From Clostridiales bacterium UBA6114 (GTDB lineage Bacteria > Bacillota > Clostridia > Oscillospirales > Butyricicoccaceae), in contig DIWE01000022.1 in NCBI GenBank assembly GCA_002423435.1, forward strand, positions 1-64,000: a DNA stretch of 64,000 nucleotides, in the 5' to 3' direction. How positions within the stretch are numbered: position 1 is the stretch's first letter; each line of letters starts with the position of its first letter. The notes under the pieces are model-generated. The model was not told the origin of the DNA and searched no databases. It worked only from the letters and a program-made list of their open reading frames with translations. The translations under genes were made by a program, and so were the position numbers. Of this stretch, positions 26,652-35,156 are shown one piece after another.

Positions 26652-27575
26652 CTACTGCAGCGTTATGCGCGGATCGATGATCGAGTTGATGATATCGACG
26701 ATCAGGTTGATAACGGCGAACATGGCCGCTATCAGGAGCAGAGATGACTGAACCATGGAGTAATCCCTGGTGCTGACCGCCTGGTTTACAAGCTGGCCGA
26801 GGCCGGACCAGGAAAATATGGTCTCCACGACCACGGTTCCGGCCAGGAACACGCCGATCTGCACGCCGACCAGCGTGACTATGGGAATCAGCGCATTTTT
26901 AAAGGCGTATTTCCAGAGCACCTTTCCCCGGCTGGCGCCTTTTGCATAGGCGGCGGTGATATAGTCCTCCTTAAGCACGTCTATCATACCGGACCGGCCG
27001 ATACGGGTGACCTCGGCCGCGACGGGGTAGCCCAGGGTGATGGCCGGAAGGATAACGTGCCTGATGCCGCCGTAGCCCATGGCGGGCAGCCATCCAAGCT
27101 GCGAGGAAAAGATATAAATCAAAAGGACGCCAAGCCATACCGGGGACATCGACTGTCCGAAAATAGCGAAGAACATAGCCATAAAATCCGTAACAGTACC
27201 CTGCTTTGAGCCGGCGATCACTCCCAGCGGTATACTGACCGCAAGGCACACCAGAATCGTCCAGAAGGTCAGCGTGCCGGTGACGGGCAGCCGGGCGACG
27301 ATAATATCGGCAACAGGCTGCTTATATACGGTGGAAGTGCCGAGATCGCCTTTGGCCACACCGGAAATATAAATCCAGTATTGCTGATAAAGCGGCTTGT
27401 CCAGGCCGAGCTTTGCTTCCATCGCCTTGACCTGCTCCTCGGAGGCATCCTCCGGCAGCATGATTCTGGCAGGATTGCCGGGCGACAAACGGATCAGGCT
27501 GAAGGCGAAAACAGATACGAAAAAAAGTACGATTACCGTCTGCAAGATACGTTTGCCGATATAGCGAACTATCAT
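26652..27575 (-). CDS. Dpp/Opp-type ABC transporter permease (DppB-like)
   Basis: A 307-aa permease with six transmembrane segments. The N-terminus MIVRYIGKRILQTVIVLF and the segment FSLIRLSPGNPARIMLPEDA are typical of DppB. The ATG at 27575 follows GGGAGG by 7 nt; the open frame continues 55 codons upstream into the multi-hairpin element and that part is rejected. It is separated from its binding-protein gene by that element (27604-27891) and from dppC by two hairpin repeats, an unusually interrupted ABC operon. Confidence 0.93.
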   Translation of the reverse strand: MIVRYIGKRILQTVIVLFFVSVFAFSLIRLSPGNPARIMLPEDASEEQVKAMEAKLGLDKPLYQQYWIYISGVAKGDLGTSTVYKQPVADIIVARLPVTGTLTFWTILVCLAVSIPLGVIAGSKQGTVTDFMAMFFAIFGQSMSPVWLGVLLIYIFSSQLGWLPAMGYGGIRHVILPAITLGYPVAAEVTRIGRSGMIDVLKEDYITAAYAKGASRGKVLWKYAFKNALIPIVTLVGVQIGVFLAGTVVVETIFSWSGLGQLVNQAVSTRDYSMVQSSLLLIAAMFAVINLIVDIINSIIDPRITLQ

Positions 27576-27603
27576 AAAAGACCTCCCATTTTCTGTAGTA
27601 CAC

Positions 27604-27891
27604 AGACCTTGACGCCCCAAAGGGCGCCAAGGTCTCAGATTGTAGACAAAGTATCTATGGGGATTGTGAAGGGGTCGAAATCCCTTCACTTTAGATCTGT
27701 CCGGAACCGGACATGCGCCGGTGGAGGACACACTGGACAAAACACATGTGTTTTGTCCGCACCTGGGGGAGGCGGGGTCCCCAAGCGATCATGATCGCTT
27801 GGGGTGCTTATCGAGGGGGAATTGGATTCCCCCTCGAAAGGCTGCCGACTTTGTCGGCAGCCTCACCTTGGCGCCCAAAAGGGCGCCAAGG
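27604..27891. repeat. Multi-hairpin element, copy E1
   Basis: A series of stem-loops on the plus strand: 27604-27635 (end hairpin AGACCTTG...), 27666-27689 (GTGAAGGG/CCCTTCAC), 27699-27712 (GTCCGG/CCGGAC), 27735-27758 (perfect GGACAAAACACA palindrome), 27779-27804 (perfect palindrome starting CCCCAAGCGATC), 27812-27836 (CGAGGGGGAAT...), 27840-27862 (GGCTGCCGAC/GTCGGCAGCC) and 27866-27891 (end hairpin CCTTGGCGCCC/GGGCGCCAAGG). Related elements are E2 (33317-33644, opposite orientation) and E3 (41950-42131). No coding frame fits. It fills the gap between the binding-protein and dppB genes. Confidence 0.85.
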
Positions 27892-27933
27892 TCTGGTATA
27901 TTTCGGGGTATGCGCCAAAGAAAGCGGCGGGAA

Positions 27934-29502
27934 TTATTCATGGGTAACGTATTTGAAGTTGAAAAGACCGTCCTGGTACAATTCGATCCCTTTGACGCCG
28001 TAATCAATGGCGTAGGTGGAGGCCAAACGGACCAGAGGCACGTGAACCAGATCCTCGCTCCAGCGGACGACGCATTTCTCAAGCAGCTTGCGGCGGGCGT
28101 CGGCGTCCATCTCTGAATTAGATTGGCGAATCCACTCGTTGAGCTCTTCATCCGCGAAGTCACTGTGGTGGGCGTCGTTTAAGACGCGCATGTTAAAGTA
28201 CTTGTAAGGCTCGCCGTTTTCCTGCATGGTGGCAATCAGGAACACGTCGTAATTCCCGGTGGCGCGCATATCGTTCAGGGCTGCGGATTCCACAACGTCA
28301 ACGCCGATATTGAAGCCGGCCTCGCCCAGCATTTCCGCGACGGCAAGTAAGGTTTCCTTGGATTTCTTAGTGCCGGTGTTGGAGGTCAAAACAATTTTTT
28401 CTCCGTTATAATTGGTTTTGGCTAAGTATTCCTTGGCCTTTTCGGGATCGTAATCGTAATGCACGGTATCCTTCGTATAGCCAATTACGCTCTCAACCGC
28501 GAAGCTGTCGGGGACGGATGCTTCGCCGCCGAAGATATAATCGGCGATGCTCTGGCGGTCGATGGCATATGTAAAGGCCAGGCGGGCATTCTTGTCGCTG
28601 AAGATGGAGTCCTCGCCGCATTGCAATCCAAAGTACTGGACGGTGCCCGTGTTAATCTTCACCATTTCGATCTTGTCGTCGGAACCATTGTACAGCTGCA
28701 GGTCGTCGGAAGCGATCCCGGAGGAAGCGACATACGCCTGCACATCGCCGTTCATGTGACCGGCAATGGCGGTGGACGGCTCCAGAACGATGCGCAGATA
28801 CACGTCGTCATAGTAGGAGTCAAAATCGCCCCAGTAGTCGTTGTTCTTGGTAAAATGCACATATTGTCCGTCGACCCACTCGTCAAAAACCCAGGGCCCT
28901 GTGCCGACGAATTGCTGCTTGTTGAAAGCCTCTACTCCTTCGGCTTTCCAGGATGCGGCCTGGATAATTGCGGTGACGGAAAGGCTGTTCATAATGGGGG
29001 CGTAGGGCTCGGTCAGGATGATTTTCACAGTGTAGTCGTCGATCGCTTCCACACCTTTGAGCTGAGGCCAGTATATGGAGGCGACGTTTAAGTTGGGGTC
29101 GTCGATCAGGCGCTGGAAGGTGCAAACAACGTCGGCGGAGGTGAAATCGGTGGCATCATGCCACTTTACACCCTTTCGGAGGTAGAAAGTGACCTCGGTG
29201 CCGTCATCGGAGTATTCCCAGGTCTCGGCAAGACAGGGGGTGTAATTGCCTTCATGATCGGACTCCACAAGACTGTCAAAGCACATATTCCTGGGCTGAT
29301 AGCTGGGGGCGTTATTGGCGTCATGGGGATCAAGCGTGGTGAGATTTTCGCTGAGCGCTACGCTCAATGTTTTGCTGGGCGCGTCTCCGGACTGAGTGCC
29401 GTCCCCCGTACCGGCGGGGTTTGTCCCGGCGTTACCGCCGCAACCGGCAAAGCAGCCTACAATCAGAGTAATCGCAAGAAACAAAGCGGCAAACTTTTTC
29501 AT
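27934..29502 (-). CDS. Dpp/Opp-type ABC transporter substrate-binding lipoprotein
   Basis: A 522-aa extracellular solute-binding protein of family 5. A lipoprotein signal ends near LIVGCFAGC (Cys21 most likely) and a Gly/Thr-rich linker follows. The conserved family-5 segment GVKWHDATDFTSADVVCTFQ is at about residues 108-127. It captures the ligand for the DppBCDF-like proteins encoded next. GGGAGG precedes the ATG. Among sugar-acid genes, an oligosaccharide or uronide ligand is plausible, but a peptide cannot be excluded. Confidence 0.92.
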   Translation of the reverse strand: MKKFAALFLAITLIVGCFAGCGGNAGTNPAGTGDGTQSGDAPSKTLSVALSENLTTLDPHDANNAPSYQPRNMCFDSLVESDHEGNYTPCLAETWEYSDDGTEVTFYLRKGVKWHDATDFTSADVVCTFQRLIDDPNLNVASIYWPQLKGVEAIDDYTVKIILTEPYAPIMNSLSVTAIIQAASWKAEGVEAFNKQQFVGTGPWVFDEWVDGQYVHFTKNNDYWGDFDSYYDDVYLRIVLEPSTAIAGHMNGDVQAYVASSGIASDDLQLYNGSDDKIEMVKINTGTVQYFGLQCGEDSIFSDKNARLAFTYAIDRQSIADYIFGGEASVPDSFAVESVIGYTKDTVHYDYDPEKAKEYLAKTNYNGEKIVLTSNTGTKKSKETLLAVAEMLGEAGFNIGVDVVESAALNDMRATGNYDVFLIATMQENGEPYKYFNMRVLNDAHHSDFADEELNEWIRQSNSEMDADARRKLLEKCVVRWSEDLVHVPLVRLASTYAIDYGVKGIELYQDGLFNFKYVTHE

Positions 29503-29584
29503 TTTTTTCCTCCCGTTTTTTTATAATATGTTGCGCAAGCAACCAGGCCTGTTGAAACATCGCTGTGTCGGATTTTCTCTGAAT

Positions 29585-30346
29585 TCAGCGGCCAAGCCAT
29601 CCGCCATCCACCGCTATGGTGTATCCGTTTATGTAATCGGAGGCGGAGCTCGACAGAAACACGGCGATACCTTTGAAATCTTCGGGTGTGCCCCAGCGCC
29701 CGGCAGGGATTCTGCACAGAATATCGGATGCCCGATCGGGGTCTTCCCTCAGGGCTTTTGTAATTTTAGTCGCAATATAGCCCGGCGCGATCGCGTTTAT
29801 ATTGATGCCGTACTTAGCCCACTCGTTGGCGAGCGTCATTGTCAGGCCTTTGACTCCGGCTTTGGAAACAGTGTAGGACGGGACGCGGATACCGCCCTGG
29901 AACGACAACAAAGAGGCAGTGTTGACAATTTTGCCGCGGATGCCGTTTGTTATCATCTGACTTCCCACCTTCTGGGTCAGGAAAAACAGAACCTTTGCGT
30001 TGAGATTCATCACGTCGTCCCAGTCTTTTTCCGTAAATTCCGTCGAGTCTTCCCGGCGGATAGTGCCGGCGTTATTGAACAGAATATCAATCTTTCCGTA
30101 GTATTCCATGACGGCATTGTATACCAAATCCACGGACTTCATTTTTGAGAGATCGGCTTTGACGGCAAAAAACCTTCTGCCCAAAGCCTTCACCATTTTT
30201 TCGGTTTCGGCGATGTCCGAGCGATAGACCGCCGCGATATCAGCGCCGGCCTCCGCCAGGCCTACGGCGATGCCCTGCCCTATGCCGTCGTTGGCTCCGG
30301 TGACAAGGGCTACCTTTCCGTCCAGCTTAAATTGATCTAGAATCAT
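29585..30346 (-). CDS. SDR oxidoreductase, KduD-like
   Basis: A 253-aa classical short-chain dehydrogenase. It has the cofactor motif TGANDGIGQGIA, NNAGTIRR, catalytic Ser region NTASLLSFQGG and Tyr-x3-Lys in SYTVSKAGVKG. Length and the C-terminal DYINGYTIAVDGGWL resemble 2-deoxy-D-gluconate 3-dehydrogenase (KduD), which reduces 2,5-diketo-3-deoxygluconate to KDG or works in reverse. It follows a Zn dehydrogenase and precedes the ABC transporter genes. Specificity is inferred only from resemblance. Confidence 0.88.
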   Translation of the reverse strand: MILDQFKLDGKVALVTGANDGIGQGIAVGLAEAGADIAAVYRSDIAETEKMVKALGRRFFAVKADLSKMKSVDLVYNAVMEYYGKIDILFNNAGTIRREDSTEFTEKDWDDVMNLNAKVLFFLTQKVGSQMITNGIRGKIVNTASLLSFQGGIRVPSYTVSKAGVKGLTMTLANEWAKYGININAIAPGYIATKITKALREDPDRASDILCRIPAGRWGTPEDFKGIAVFLSSSASDYINGYTIAVDGGWLGR

Positions 30347-30358
30347 AATGCACTCCTG

Positions 30359-31387
30359 TCAGATATGGATAAGAATCTTGCCGCATTTGGCCCCGGACTC
30401 CTGCAAATGAATGGCGTCATCCAGCCTGTCCAGCGGAAATTCCCCGGCAATCATTTTGGCGAAGTCAAACTTGTTCTCATCGTATAACCGCGTCACCATT
30501 TCTGCCGCCCGCTCAAAATGTTTCAGCGTATGAACGCGGCTGCCCACAATTGAAATTTCTTTTAGGATCAGCTTATTGGTTTGATATTCCCTGGGCTCGG
30601 TCGGAATGCCGATCGGGACCGCCGTGCCCCTTATCCTGGTTACGGAAGCCAGCGCCAGCGCGCCGGCTTTGGAGCCGGAAGCCTCGAACACCTTATCAAA
30701 ACCGCTATTGTTTGTCATGCGGTCTACCGCGCCGAGCAGGTCCTCCCTGCCGGTGTCAATGGTTTCAAAGCCGAAATCCCGAATCAGTTCAAGCCGTTTT
30801 GAATTTAATTCGGCGATCACGACCCTGCCGGCGCCGAAATACCGGGCGCAGACGCCGCAAAGAATGCCGATGGGGCCGCCGCCGATAATCAACACGCTTT
30901 CGCCGGGTTCCAAGCCGGCCCGGGCGCAGGCGTGGAAGCCGACAGCCATGGGTTCCGTGAGAATGGCCACCTTATCCGGGACCCGATCCGGCACGGGAAA
31001 GACGCGCTTGGTCTCCGTACACACATACTCTGCGAAGCCGCCGTCCATATGTAAGCCCATAATCCGAAGATTCCCGCATACGTGGAAATTGCCGTCTAAG
31101 CAGGCGTGGCATTTGCCGCATTCGCCCAAGGGGTGCAGCACGACCCGGTCTCCCTCTTTGTAGGGAAGGGGCCCCTCGGCGTTTATCTTTTCCACAACGC
31201 CCAGGATCTCGTGGCACATAATGCGGGGTACCGTGGCTGTCAGATGCTTATGATTATATACCGTAACATCGGAGCCGCAAACACCTCCGTAAATTACCTT
31301 GATCCGGGCCTCGTCCTTTTGGGGCTCCGGCGTGGGGACCTCCTGCATCTTGAGGACCTTCCAGTCCGTCAGAACATTTGCTCTCAT
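30359..31387 (-). CDS. Zinc-dependent alcohol dehydrogenase
   Basis: A 342-aa medium-chain dehydrogenase. The catalytic zinc site is GGVCGSDVTVYNHK with MCHEILGVVE, the structural zinc cysteines are CGKCHACLDGNFHVC, and the Rossmann motif is IIGGGPIGILCGV. It resembles the sorbitol/L-gulonate 5-dehydrogenase branch. The ATG at 31387 is chosen from the family N-terminus (MRANVLTDWKVLKM); the open frame extends to 31876 only as a shadow of the upstream RraA-like gene. Second gene of unit 2. Confidence 0.9.
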   Translation of the reverse strand: MRANVLTDWKVLKMQEVPTPEPQKDEARIKVIYGGVCGSDVTVYNHKHLTATVPRIMCHEILGVVEKINAEGPLPYKEGDRVVLHPLGECGKCHACLDGNFHVCGNLRIMGLHMDGGFAEYVCTETKRVFPVPDRVPDKVAILTEPMAVGFHACARAGLEPGESVLIIGGGPIGILCGVCARYFGAGRVVIAELNSKRLELIRDFGFETIDTGREDLLGAVDRMTNNSGFDKVFEASGSKAGALALASVTRIRGTAVPIGIPTEPREYQTNKLILKEISIVGSRVHTLKHFERAAEMVTRLYDENKFDFAKMIAGEFPLDRLDDAIHLQESGAKCGKILIHI

Positions 31388-31425
31388 GAAATTATCTCTA
31401 CTCTCATTAAAATTACCTTTTATAA

Positions 31426-32082
31426 TCAGATGGCGCCTATCTTCGCATAGGTGTCGAGGAGCTTGGCGCCGTCGAGAAGGCTTTCCCGCACGGTATCCTC
31501 CTTCAGGACAATCTTGAGGGCCTCCTCGAATACCTCGTCGGCGATGGCGGAAGGAATAATAGCCACGCCGTCGATGTCGCCGAAAACGATATCGCCGGGA
31601 TAGATCATGACGCTGTCTATTATGATGGGAACCTGGCATTCGGTAACTTCGCAGCGGCCCTTGGAGGTTGTGGGCAGGGCGCCTTTGAAAAACAGCGGGA
31701 ACTCGATTTCCCTCAACCGTTTGAGGTCGCGCGCGCAGCCGTCGATGACGGCGCCGACGCCTTTTTTGGCCTGGATCGCCGTGGCCAGAAGCTCGCCGAA
31801 GATCGCGCAATTGTAATGGCCTCTTGTCGACAGGATATAAACCTCGTCTTCCGACATCTGGTCGATGACTTTGCACTGGGCGGTCAGCGGGTTCTCGGGC
31901 ATGGTATAGACCTCGGTGCCAATGCTTGTAAAGGCCTTGCCGAGAAGCACCTGCTTGTCACTATTCATTTTGAAAGAGGCGCCCAGGGATTGGTTGCGGT
32001 GGCCCATTTGATCCATCACGTCGCAAAGAATACCGCTGTAAAGCGTATTTTTCAGATATTCGCTGTCATACTTCACATTCAT
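31426..32082 (-). CDS. RraA-like / HMG aldolase family protein
   Basis: A 218-aa protein of the RraA/4-hydroxy-4-methyl-2-oxoglutarate aldolase family. The signature GAVIDGCARDLKRLREIEFP contains the Arg and Asp used for pyruvate-enolate and metal binding in the aldolase members, so an aldolase or decarboxylase acting on a keto acid is likely rather than RNase E inhibition. The ATG at 32082 (GAGG 8 nt upstream) is preferred to the TTG at 32088. It is the first gene of unit 2, facing the divergent IclR gene. Confidence 0.85.
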   Translation of the reverse strand: MNVKYDSEYLKNTLYSGILCDVMDQMGHRNQSLGASFKMNSDKQVLLGKAFTSIGTEVYTMPENPLTAQCKVIDQMSEDEVYILSTRGHYNCAIFGELLATAIQAKKGVGAVIDGCARDLKRLREIEFPLFFKGALPTTSKGRCEVTECQVPIIIDSVMIYPGDIVFGDIDGVAIIPSAIADEVFEEALKIVLKEDTVRESLLDGAKLLDTYAKIGAI

Positions 32083-32180
32083 TTTCAAAACCTCGTTTAT
32101 TATTGTTTCAATGGATTATGAGCGCTGTACTATGCCGGTTTTGTCCCTCCCATATCGTATTTATTAGGCCGAGCTCGTTT

Positions 32181-32196
32181 GTGCCATATATGGAAC
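32181..32196. promoter_or_regulatory. Candidate IclR operator 1
   Basis: GTGCCATATATGGAAC, an imperfect palindrome (core CCATATATGG). CATATATGGAAC recurs exactly at 32336-32347. It lies about 100 bp upstream of the unit-2 start codon, in the gap shared with the divergent IclR gene. A possible minus-strand promoter, TTGATT-N18-TATGAT, lies just upstream of it. Confidence 0.5.
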
Positions 32197-32331
32197 CATC
32201 AAATTATTTAATTGTTCTTTATTTGGCATTCATATATCCTTGCTATTATCATAATACAATTCATTTTAATGAATCAATACCCAAATAGCACAATATTTCT
32301 ATAGATAAATTATTTATTTTGACATTATTCT

Positions 32332-32347
32332 ATTTCATATATGGAAC
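32332..32347. promoter_or_regulatory. Candidate IclR operator 2
   Basis: ATTTCATATATGGAAC shares CATATATGGAAC with site 1, 151 bp away. TTGACA (at about 32320) lies just before it on the plus strand, so it may sit over the IclR gene's own promoter. The gap 32083-32450 holds these sites and a 26-codon open frame. Confidence 0.5.
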
Positions 32348-32360
32348 TTTGGAGGTATGA

Positions 32361-32441
32361 ATGCATTTTATATTTAGTACTATTGTAATTGCGAAAGTTT
32401 CATGTTACGATATACAAAACAGTAAGCTGAGAAGGTTGTGA
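32361..32441 (+). CDS. Possible 26-aa leader peptide ahead of the IclR gene
   Basis: An ATG with GGAGG 5 nt upstream opens a 26-codon frame ending in TGA 9 nt before the IclR start. The IclR gene itself has only a weak, distant ribosome site (AAGG about 15 nt upstream), so the leader could feed it ribosomes by re-initiation. The peptide (MHFIFSTIVIAKVSC...) resembles nothing I know. A chance frame is quite possible. Confidence 0.3.
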   Translation: MHFIFSTIVIAKVSCYDIQNSKLRRL

Positions 32442-32450
32442 GTCAGAATC

Positions 32451-33263
32451 ATGAGCAATAATTACGCGCCGGTGCCTATTATTGATCGTATGTCGGCAAT
32501 TTTGGATAAAGTCATTTCTCAACCTAACGGGGTTTCCGCCAGCAGCCTTTTGCATGATTTCGACATTCCAAAGACCACCCTTTACCGACTGCTCATTTCC
32601 ATGACGCAAAACAAATTCTTAAACTATTATCCAAAAACAAATACCTATTCCATCGGAAGCAAGTTTTTGACCACCTATGTGGCGCTGGACGAACGTGCCG
32701 GCCGAATCCGTGAAATCTCCTTGCCCTTCCTTCGGCAGCTGGCGGCCCAAGCCCAGGAAACCGTGAAGCTTAGCGTCCTGTCCGGCATGCGCAGCTATAC
32801 GATAGCGACCGTAGAGGGCCCCCGGCCTATTCGTATCAGTATTAATCTGGGCGCTATATTCCCCCTCCATGCCGGCGCAACAGGCAAGATACTTATGCTC
32901 AGTCTGAGCGAGGAAGATATTCACACTTATTGCGAGCAGTATGCGATCCGTTACACCGACAATACCATTATGTCCGAGGAGGGTATTCTTGCGGAGCTGG
33001 AAACGATCCGCCGACAAGGCTATGCCATTGACCACGGCGAGTATATGGACGAAATTTGTGCCGTAGCCTGCCCCATATTGGGAGAAAACGGTGAAATTTT
33101 AGCCGCCATCAGCGTCGCCTACCCCGCCGTTTCCCTCAGCAAGATTACCGAGGAGCGCCTTGCCGAACTGATCCAGCAAACCTCCCGCTTAGTGAGCGGG
33201 AGTATCCGCAACCGGAAGGCCCAGGACCAACCCGCCCGGCTGGTGGGCGAAACAATTATCTGA
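32451..33263 (+). CDS. IclR-family transcriptional regulator
   Basis: A 270-aa protein. The N-terminal winged helix (about residues 8-70) contains SASSLLHDFDIPKTTLYRLL. A GAF-like effector domain follows (about 85-255), with the typical LHAGATGKILM and the segment ICAVACPILGENGEILAAIS. The family controls catabolism of sugar acids and aromatic acids (KdgR, IclR). Divergent from unit 2, it is the probable regulator of that operon through the CATATATGGAAC sites. Confidence 0.92.
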   Translation: MSNNYAPVPIIDRMSAILDKVISQPNGVSASSLLHDFDIPKTTLYRLLISMTQNKFLNYYPKTNTYSIGSKFLTTYVALDERAGRIREISLPFLRQLAAQAQETVKLSVLSGMRSYTIATVEGPRPIRISINLGAIFPLHAGATGKILMLSLSEEDIHTYCEQYAIRYTDNTIMSEEGILAELETIRRQGYAIDHGEYMDEICAVACPILGENGEILAAISVAYPAVSLSKITEERLAELIQQTSRLVSGSIRNRKAQDQPARLVGETII

Positions 33264-33316
33264 ATCAACTTCTTCTTTTCCAAGCGGACATGATATAAGC
33301 TTCATTAAACAAAACA

Positions 33317-33644
33317 CGGGGCGCGTCTAAAAAAAGACGCGCCCCGCGAGGCTGTCGAAAAACTCGACAGCCTTTCGAGAGGAATCCAATTCCCCCATGA
33401 CCCACCCCAACAAAATAAATTTTGTTGGGGACCCCGGAATGCTCCCCCAGGGGCGGACAAAACCAAAGGTTTTGTCCAGAGCGTCCTCCGGCCCTACTCC
33501 CGACAAATCACGATTTGTCGGGAACCCGGGGGCGGCACATGTCCGCCTGCGGACTTATCCCAAGTTAAGGGGCTCCGGCCCCTTAACAATCCCCGAATAT
33601 ACTTTTTCGATACTCTGATAGGGCGCGTCTTTTAAGACGCGCCC
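33317..33644. repeat. Multi-hairpin element, copy E2 (inverted relative to E1)
   Basis: Stem-loops in order: 33317-33346 (CGGGGCGCGTCT end hairpin), 33350-33372 (GGCTGTCGA/TCGACAGCC), about 33380-33394 (GGAAT/ATTCC, degenerate), 33405-33430 (CCCCAACAAAAT/ATTTTGTTGGGG), 33455-33477 (GGACAAAACC/GGTTTTGTCC), 33498-33523 (TCCCGACAAATC, an extra hairpin absent from E1 and E3), 33541-33554 (GTCCGC/GCGGAC), 33564-33587 (GTTAAGGGG/CCCCTTAAC) and 33621-33644 (GGGCGCGTCTT end hairpin). It occupies the gap between the convergent IclR and aldehyde dehydrogenase genes, which contains no gene. The end hairpins may also act as terminators although no T-run follows. Confidence 0.85.
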
Positions 33645-33669
33645 CGTGTTTTGAAGCTTTACCCGTTTT

Positions 33670-35121
33670 CTATGCCTTATACTGGTTATAGATCACCTTC
33701 CAGGCGGTATAGAAATCCTTATTGGTCGTCCCGATGCCGAAGGTGCCCAAGCCGGAATTTTTTACGCCTCCGAAGGGCATGAAGCTCTCGCTGACCGAGC
33801 CGTGGTTTATGTGCACCATGCCCGATTCCATGCCGCTCATGAAATCAAAGATCTTTTCGTTTAAATCGGTAAAGACCGCCGCCGCCAGGCCGTACTGCGT
33901 ATCGTTGCAGACCGAAAGGCCTTCCTCAAAATTCCCGACCCGGATCACGACCAGCACCGGCCCGAAAATCTCGTCGACGGCGACCTTCATCTTCGGGCTT
34001 ACATGCGTGATCAGCGTCGGCTCAATATAGAAGCCCTTGTCATACTGCCCGCCCTTCAGCCGGTTGCCGCCGGCCGCGATGGTCGCGCCCTCGTCGCGCG
34101 CGCTCTGAATATATTCCATAATGCTTTGTCCCGCCGCCGCATTGACCACCGGGCCGATCTGGGTCGATTTGTCCATGCCGTAGCCGACCTTGTATTCCTT
34201 CACCTTTTCACAAAGCAGCCGCTCAAGCTCGGGCGCCTGCTCCTCGGTCACAATCACCCGGCTGATCGCGGTGCAGCGCTGCCCGGCATTTGCAAACGCC
34301 GCCGCGCAGATCTGGGCCGCCGCAAACGGAAGATTTCCATATCCCGCCACGAGCGCCGGGTTTTTGCCTCCCATCTCAAGCTGTACCTTTGCAAAATGCT
34401 CCGCCGCAAGCGTGTTGATGCGTCTTCCGACCACAGTGGAGCCGGTAAAAGAAATTCCCCTGATCAGCGGGTTTTTAGAGATCGCGTCGCCCATCGCGCT
34501 GCCTTTTCCAATGACGAGATTGACCGTTCCCGCCGGGAAACCGGCCTCCTCGATCAGCTTTGTAAGCTCAATTCCGCAAAGCGGCGTGTCGTAGGACGGC
34601 TTGAAAACCACCGTGCAGCCGGCCACCAGCGCGGGAATGATTTTGCGGATCGGCGTCAGAATCGGGAAATTCCACGGCGTAACTGCCGCCACAACGCCGA
34701 GCGGCACGCGGATTACGGTATTGGTCACATTGGGGCGCTCGCTGGGCAGGCTGATGCCCTGCATGCGCGTCGCCTCGCCGACAATATACCGGCATTCCTT
34801 GACGCCGCGCGTCACCTCGCCGACCGACTCGCCGATGGTCTTGCCCTGCTCGCGGCAGAGCACCTCGCCTAAGCGCTGCGCGTTGCGGTCAAGCAGATCG
34901 ATGAATTGATAGATATAGCGCGCGCGCTGGTCGGGAAGCAGCTTCCCCCAGGTGGCAAACGCTCTGTCGGCGCTTTCCGCCGCATAATTTACGTCTTCCT
35001 CGCGTGATAAGGGAAATTCTCCCAGCTTATCGTCGCAGTCGCCCGGATTTATCAGTTCATAATACTGATCCCCGGTCGGGTTTACCCATTTGCCGTTAAT
35101 AAAATTCTGATATTTCTCCAT
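33670..35121 (-). CDS. Aldehyde dehydrogenase (NAD(P)-dependent)
   Basis: A 483-aa ALDH-superfamily enzyme. It shows the cofactor motif FTGSTVVGRRIN, the general-base Glu in QLEMGGKNPALV, the catalytic Cys in FANAGQRCTAISR and the C-terminal MPFGGVKNSGLG. It oxidises an aldehyde to the acid, as do succinate-semialdehyde, glycolaldehyde, lactaldehyde and ketoglutarate-semialdehyde members. The start is ATG 35121 (MEKYQNF, the usual family N-terminus), with ATG 35133 an alternative. It is the last gene of unit 3 and would oxidise an aldehyde made by the aldolases upstream. Confidence 0.92.
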   Translation of the reverse strand: MEKYQNFINGKWVNPTGDQYYELINPGDCDDKLGEFPLSREEDVNYAAESADRAFATWGKLLPDQRARYIYQFIDLLDRNAQRLGEVLCREQGKTIGESVGEVTRGVKECRYIVGEATRMQGISLPSERPNVTNTVIRVPLGVVAAVTPWNFPILTPIRKIIPALVAGCTVVFKPSYDTPLCGIELTKLIEEAGFPAGTVNLVIGKGSAMGDAISKNPLIRGISFTGSTVVGRRINTLAAEHFAKVQLEMGGKNPALVAGYGNLPFAAAQICAAAFANAGQRCTAISRVIVTEEQAPELERLLCEKVKEYKVGYGMDKSTQIGPVVNAAAGQSIMEYIQSARDEGATIAAGGNRLKGGQYDKGFYIEPTLITHVSPKMKVAVDEIFGPVLVVIRVGNFEEGLSVCNDTQYGLAAAVFTDLNEKIFDFMSGMESGMVHINHGSVSESFMPFGGVKNSGLGTFGIGTTNKDFYTAWKVIYNQYKA

Positions 35122-35156
35122 TGTTATGGCCATCCCTTTCGCACAACTTAAATGAT

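Noticed and set aside
27576..27740. A 55-codon extension of the DppB-like permease.
   Set aside because: It reads through hairpins of element E1; the strong ribosome site and normal N-terminus are at 27575.
31388..31876. A 163-codon N-terminal extension of the dehydrogenase at 30359.
   Set aside because: It is Arg-rich, out of character for the family and overlaps the RraA-like gene in another frame; the family N-terminus starts at 31387.
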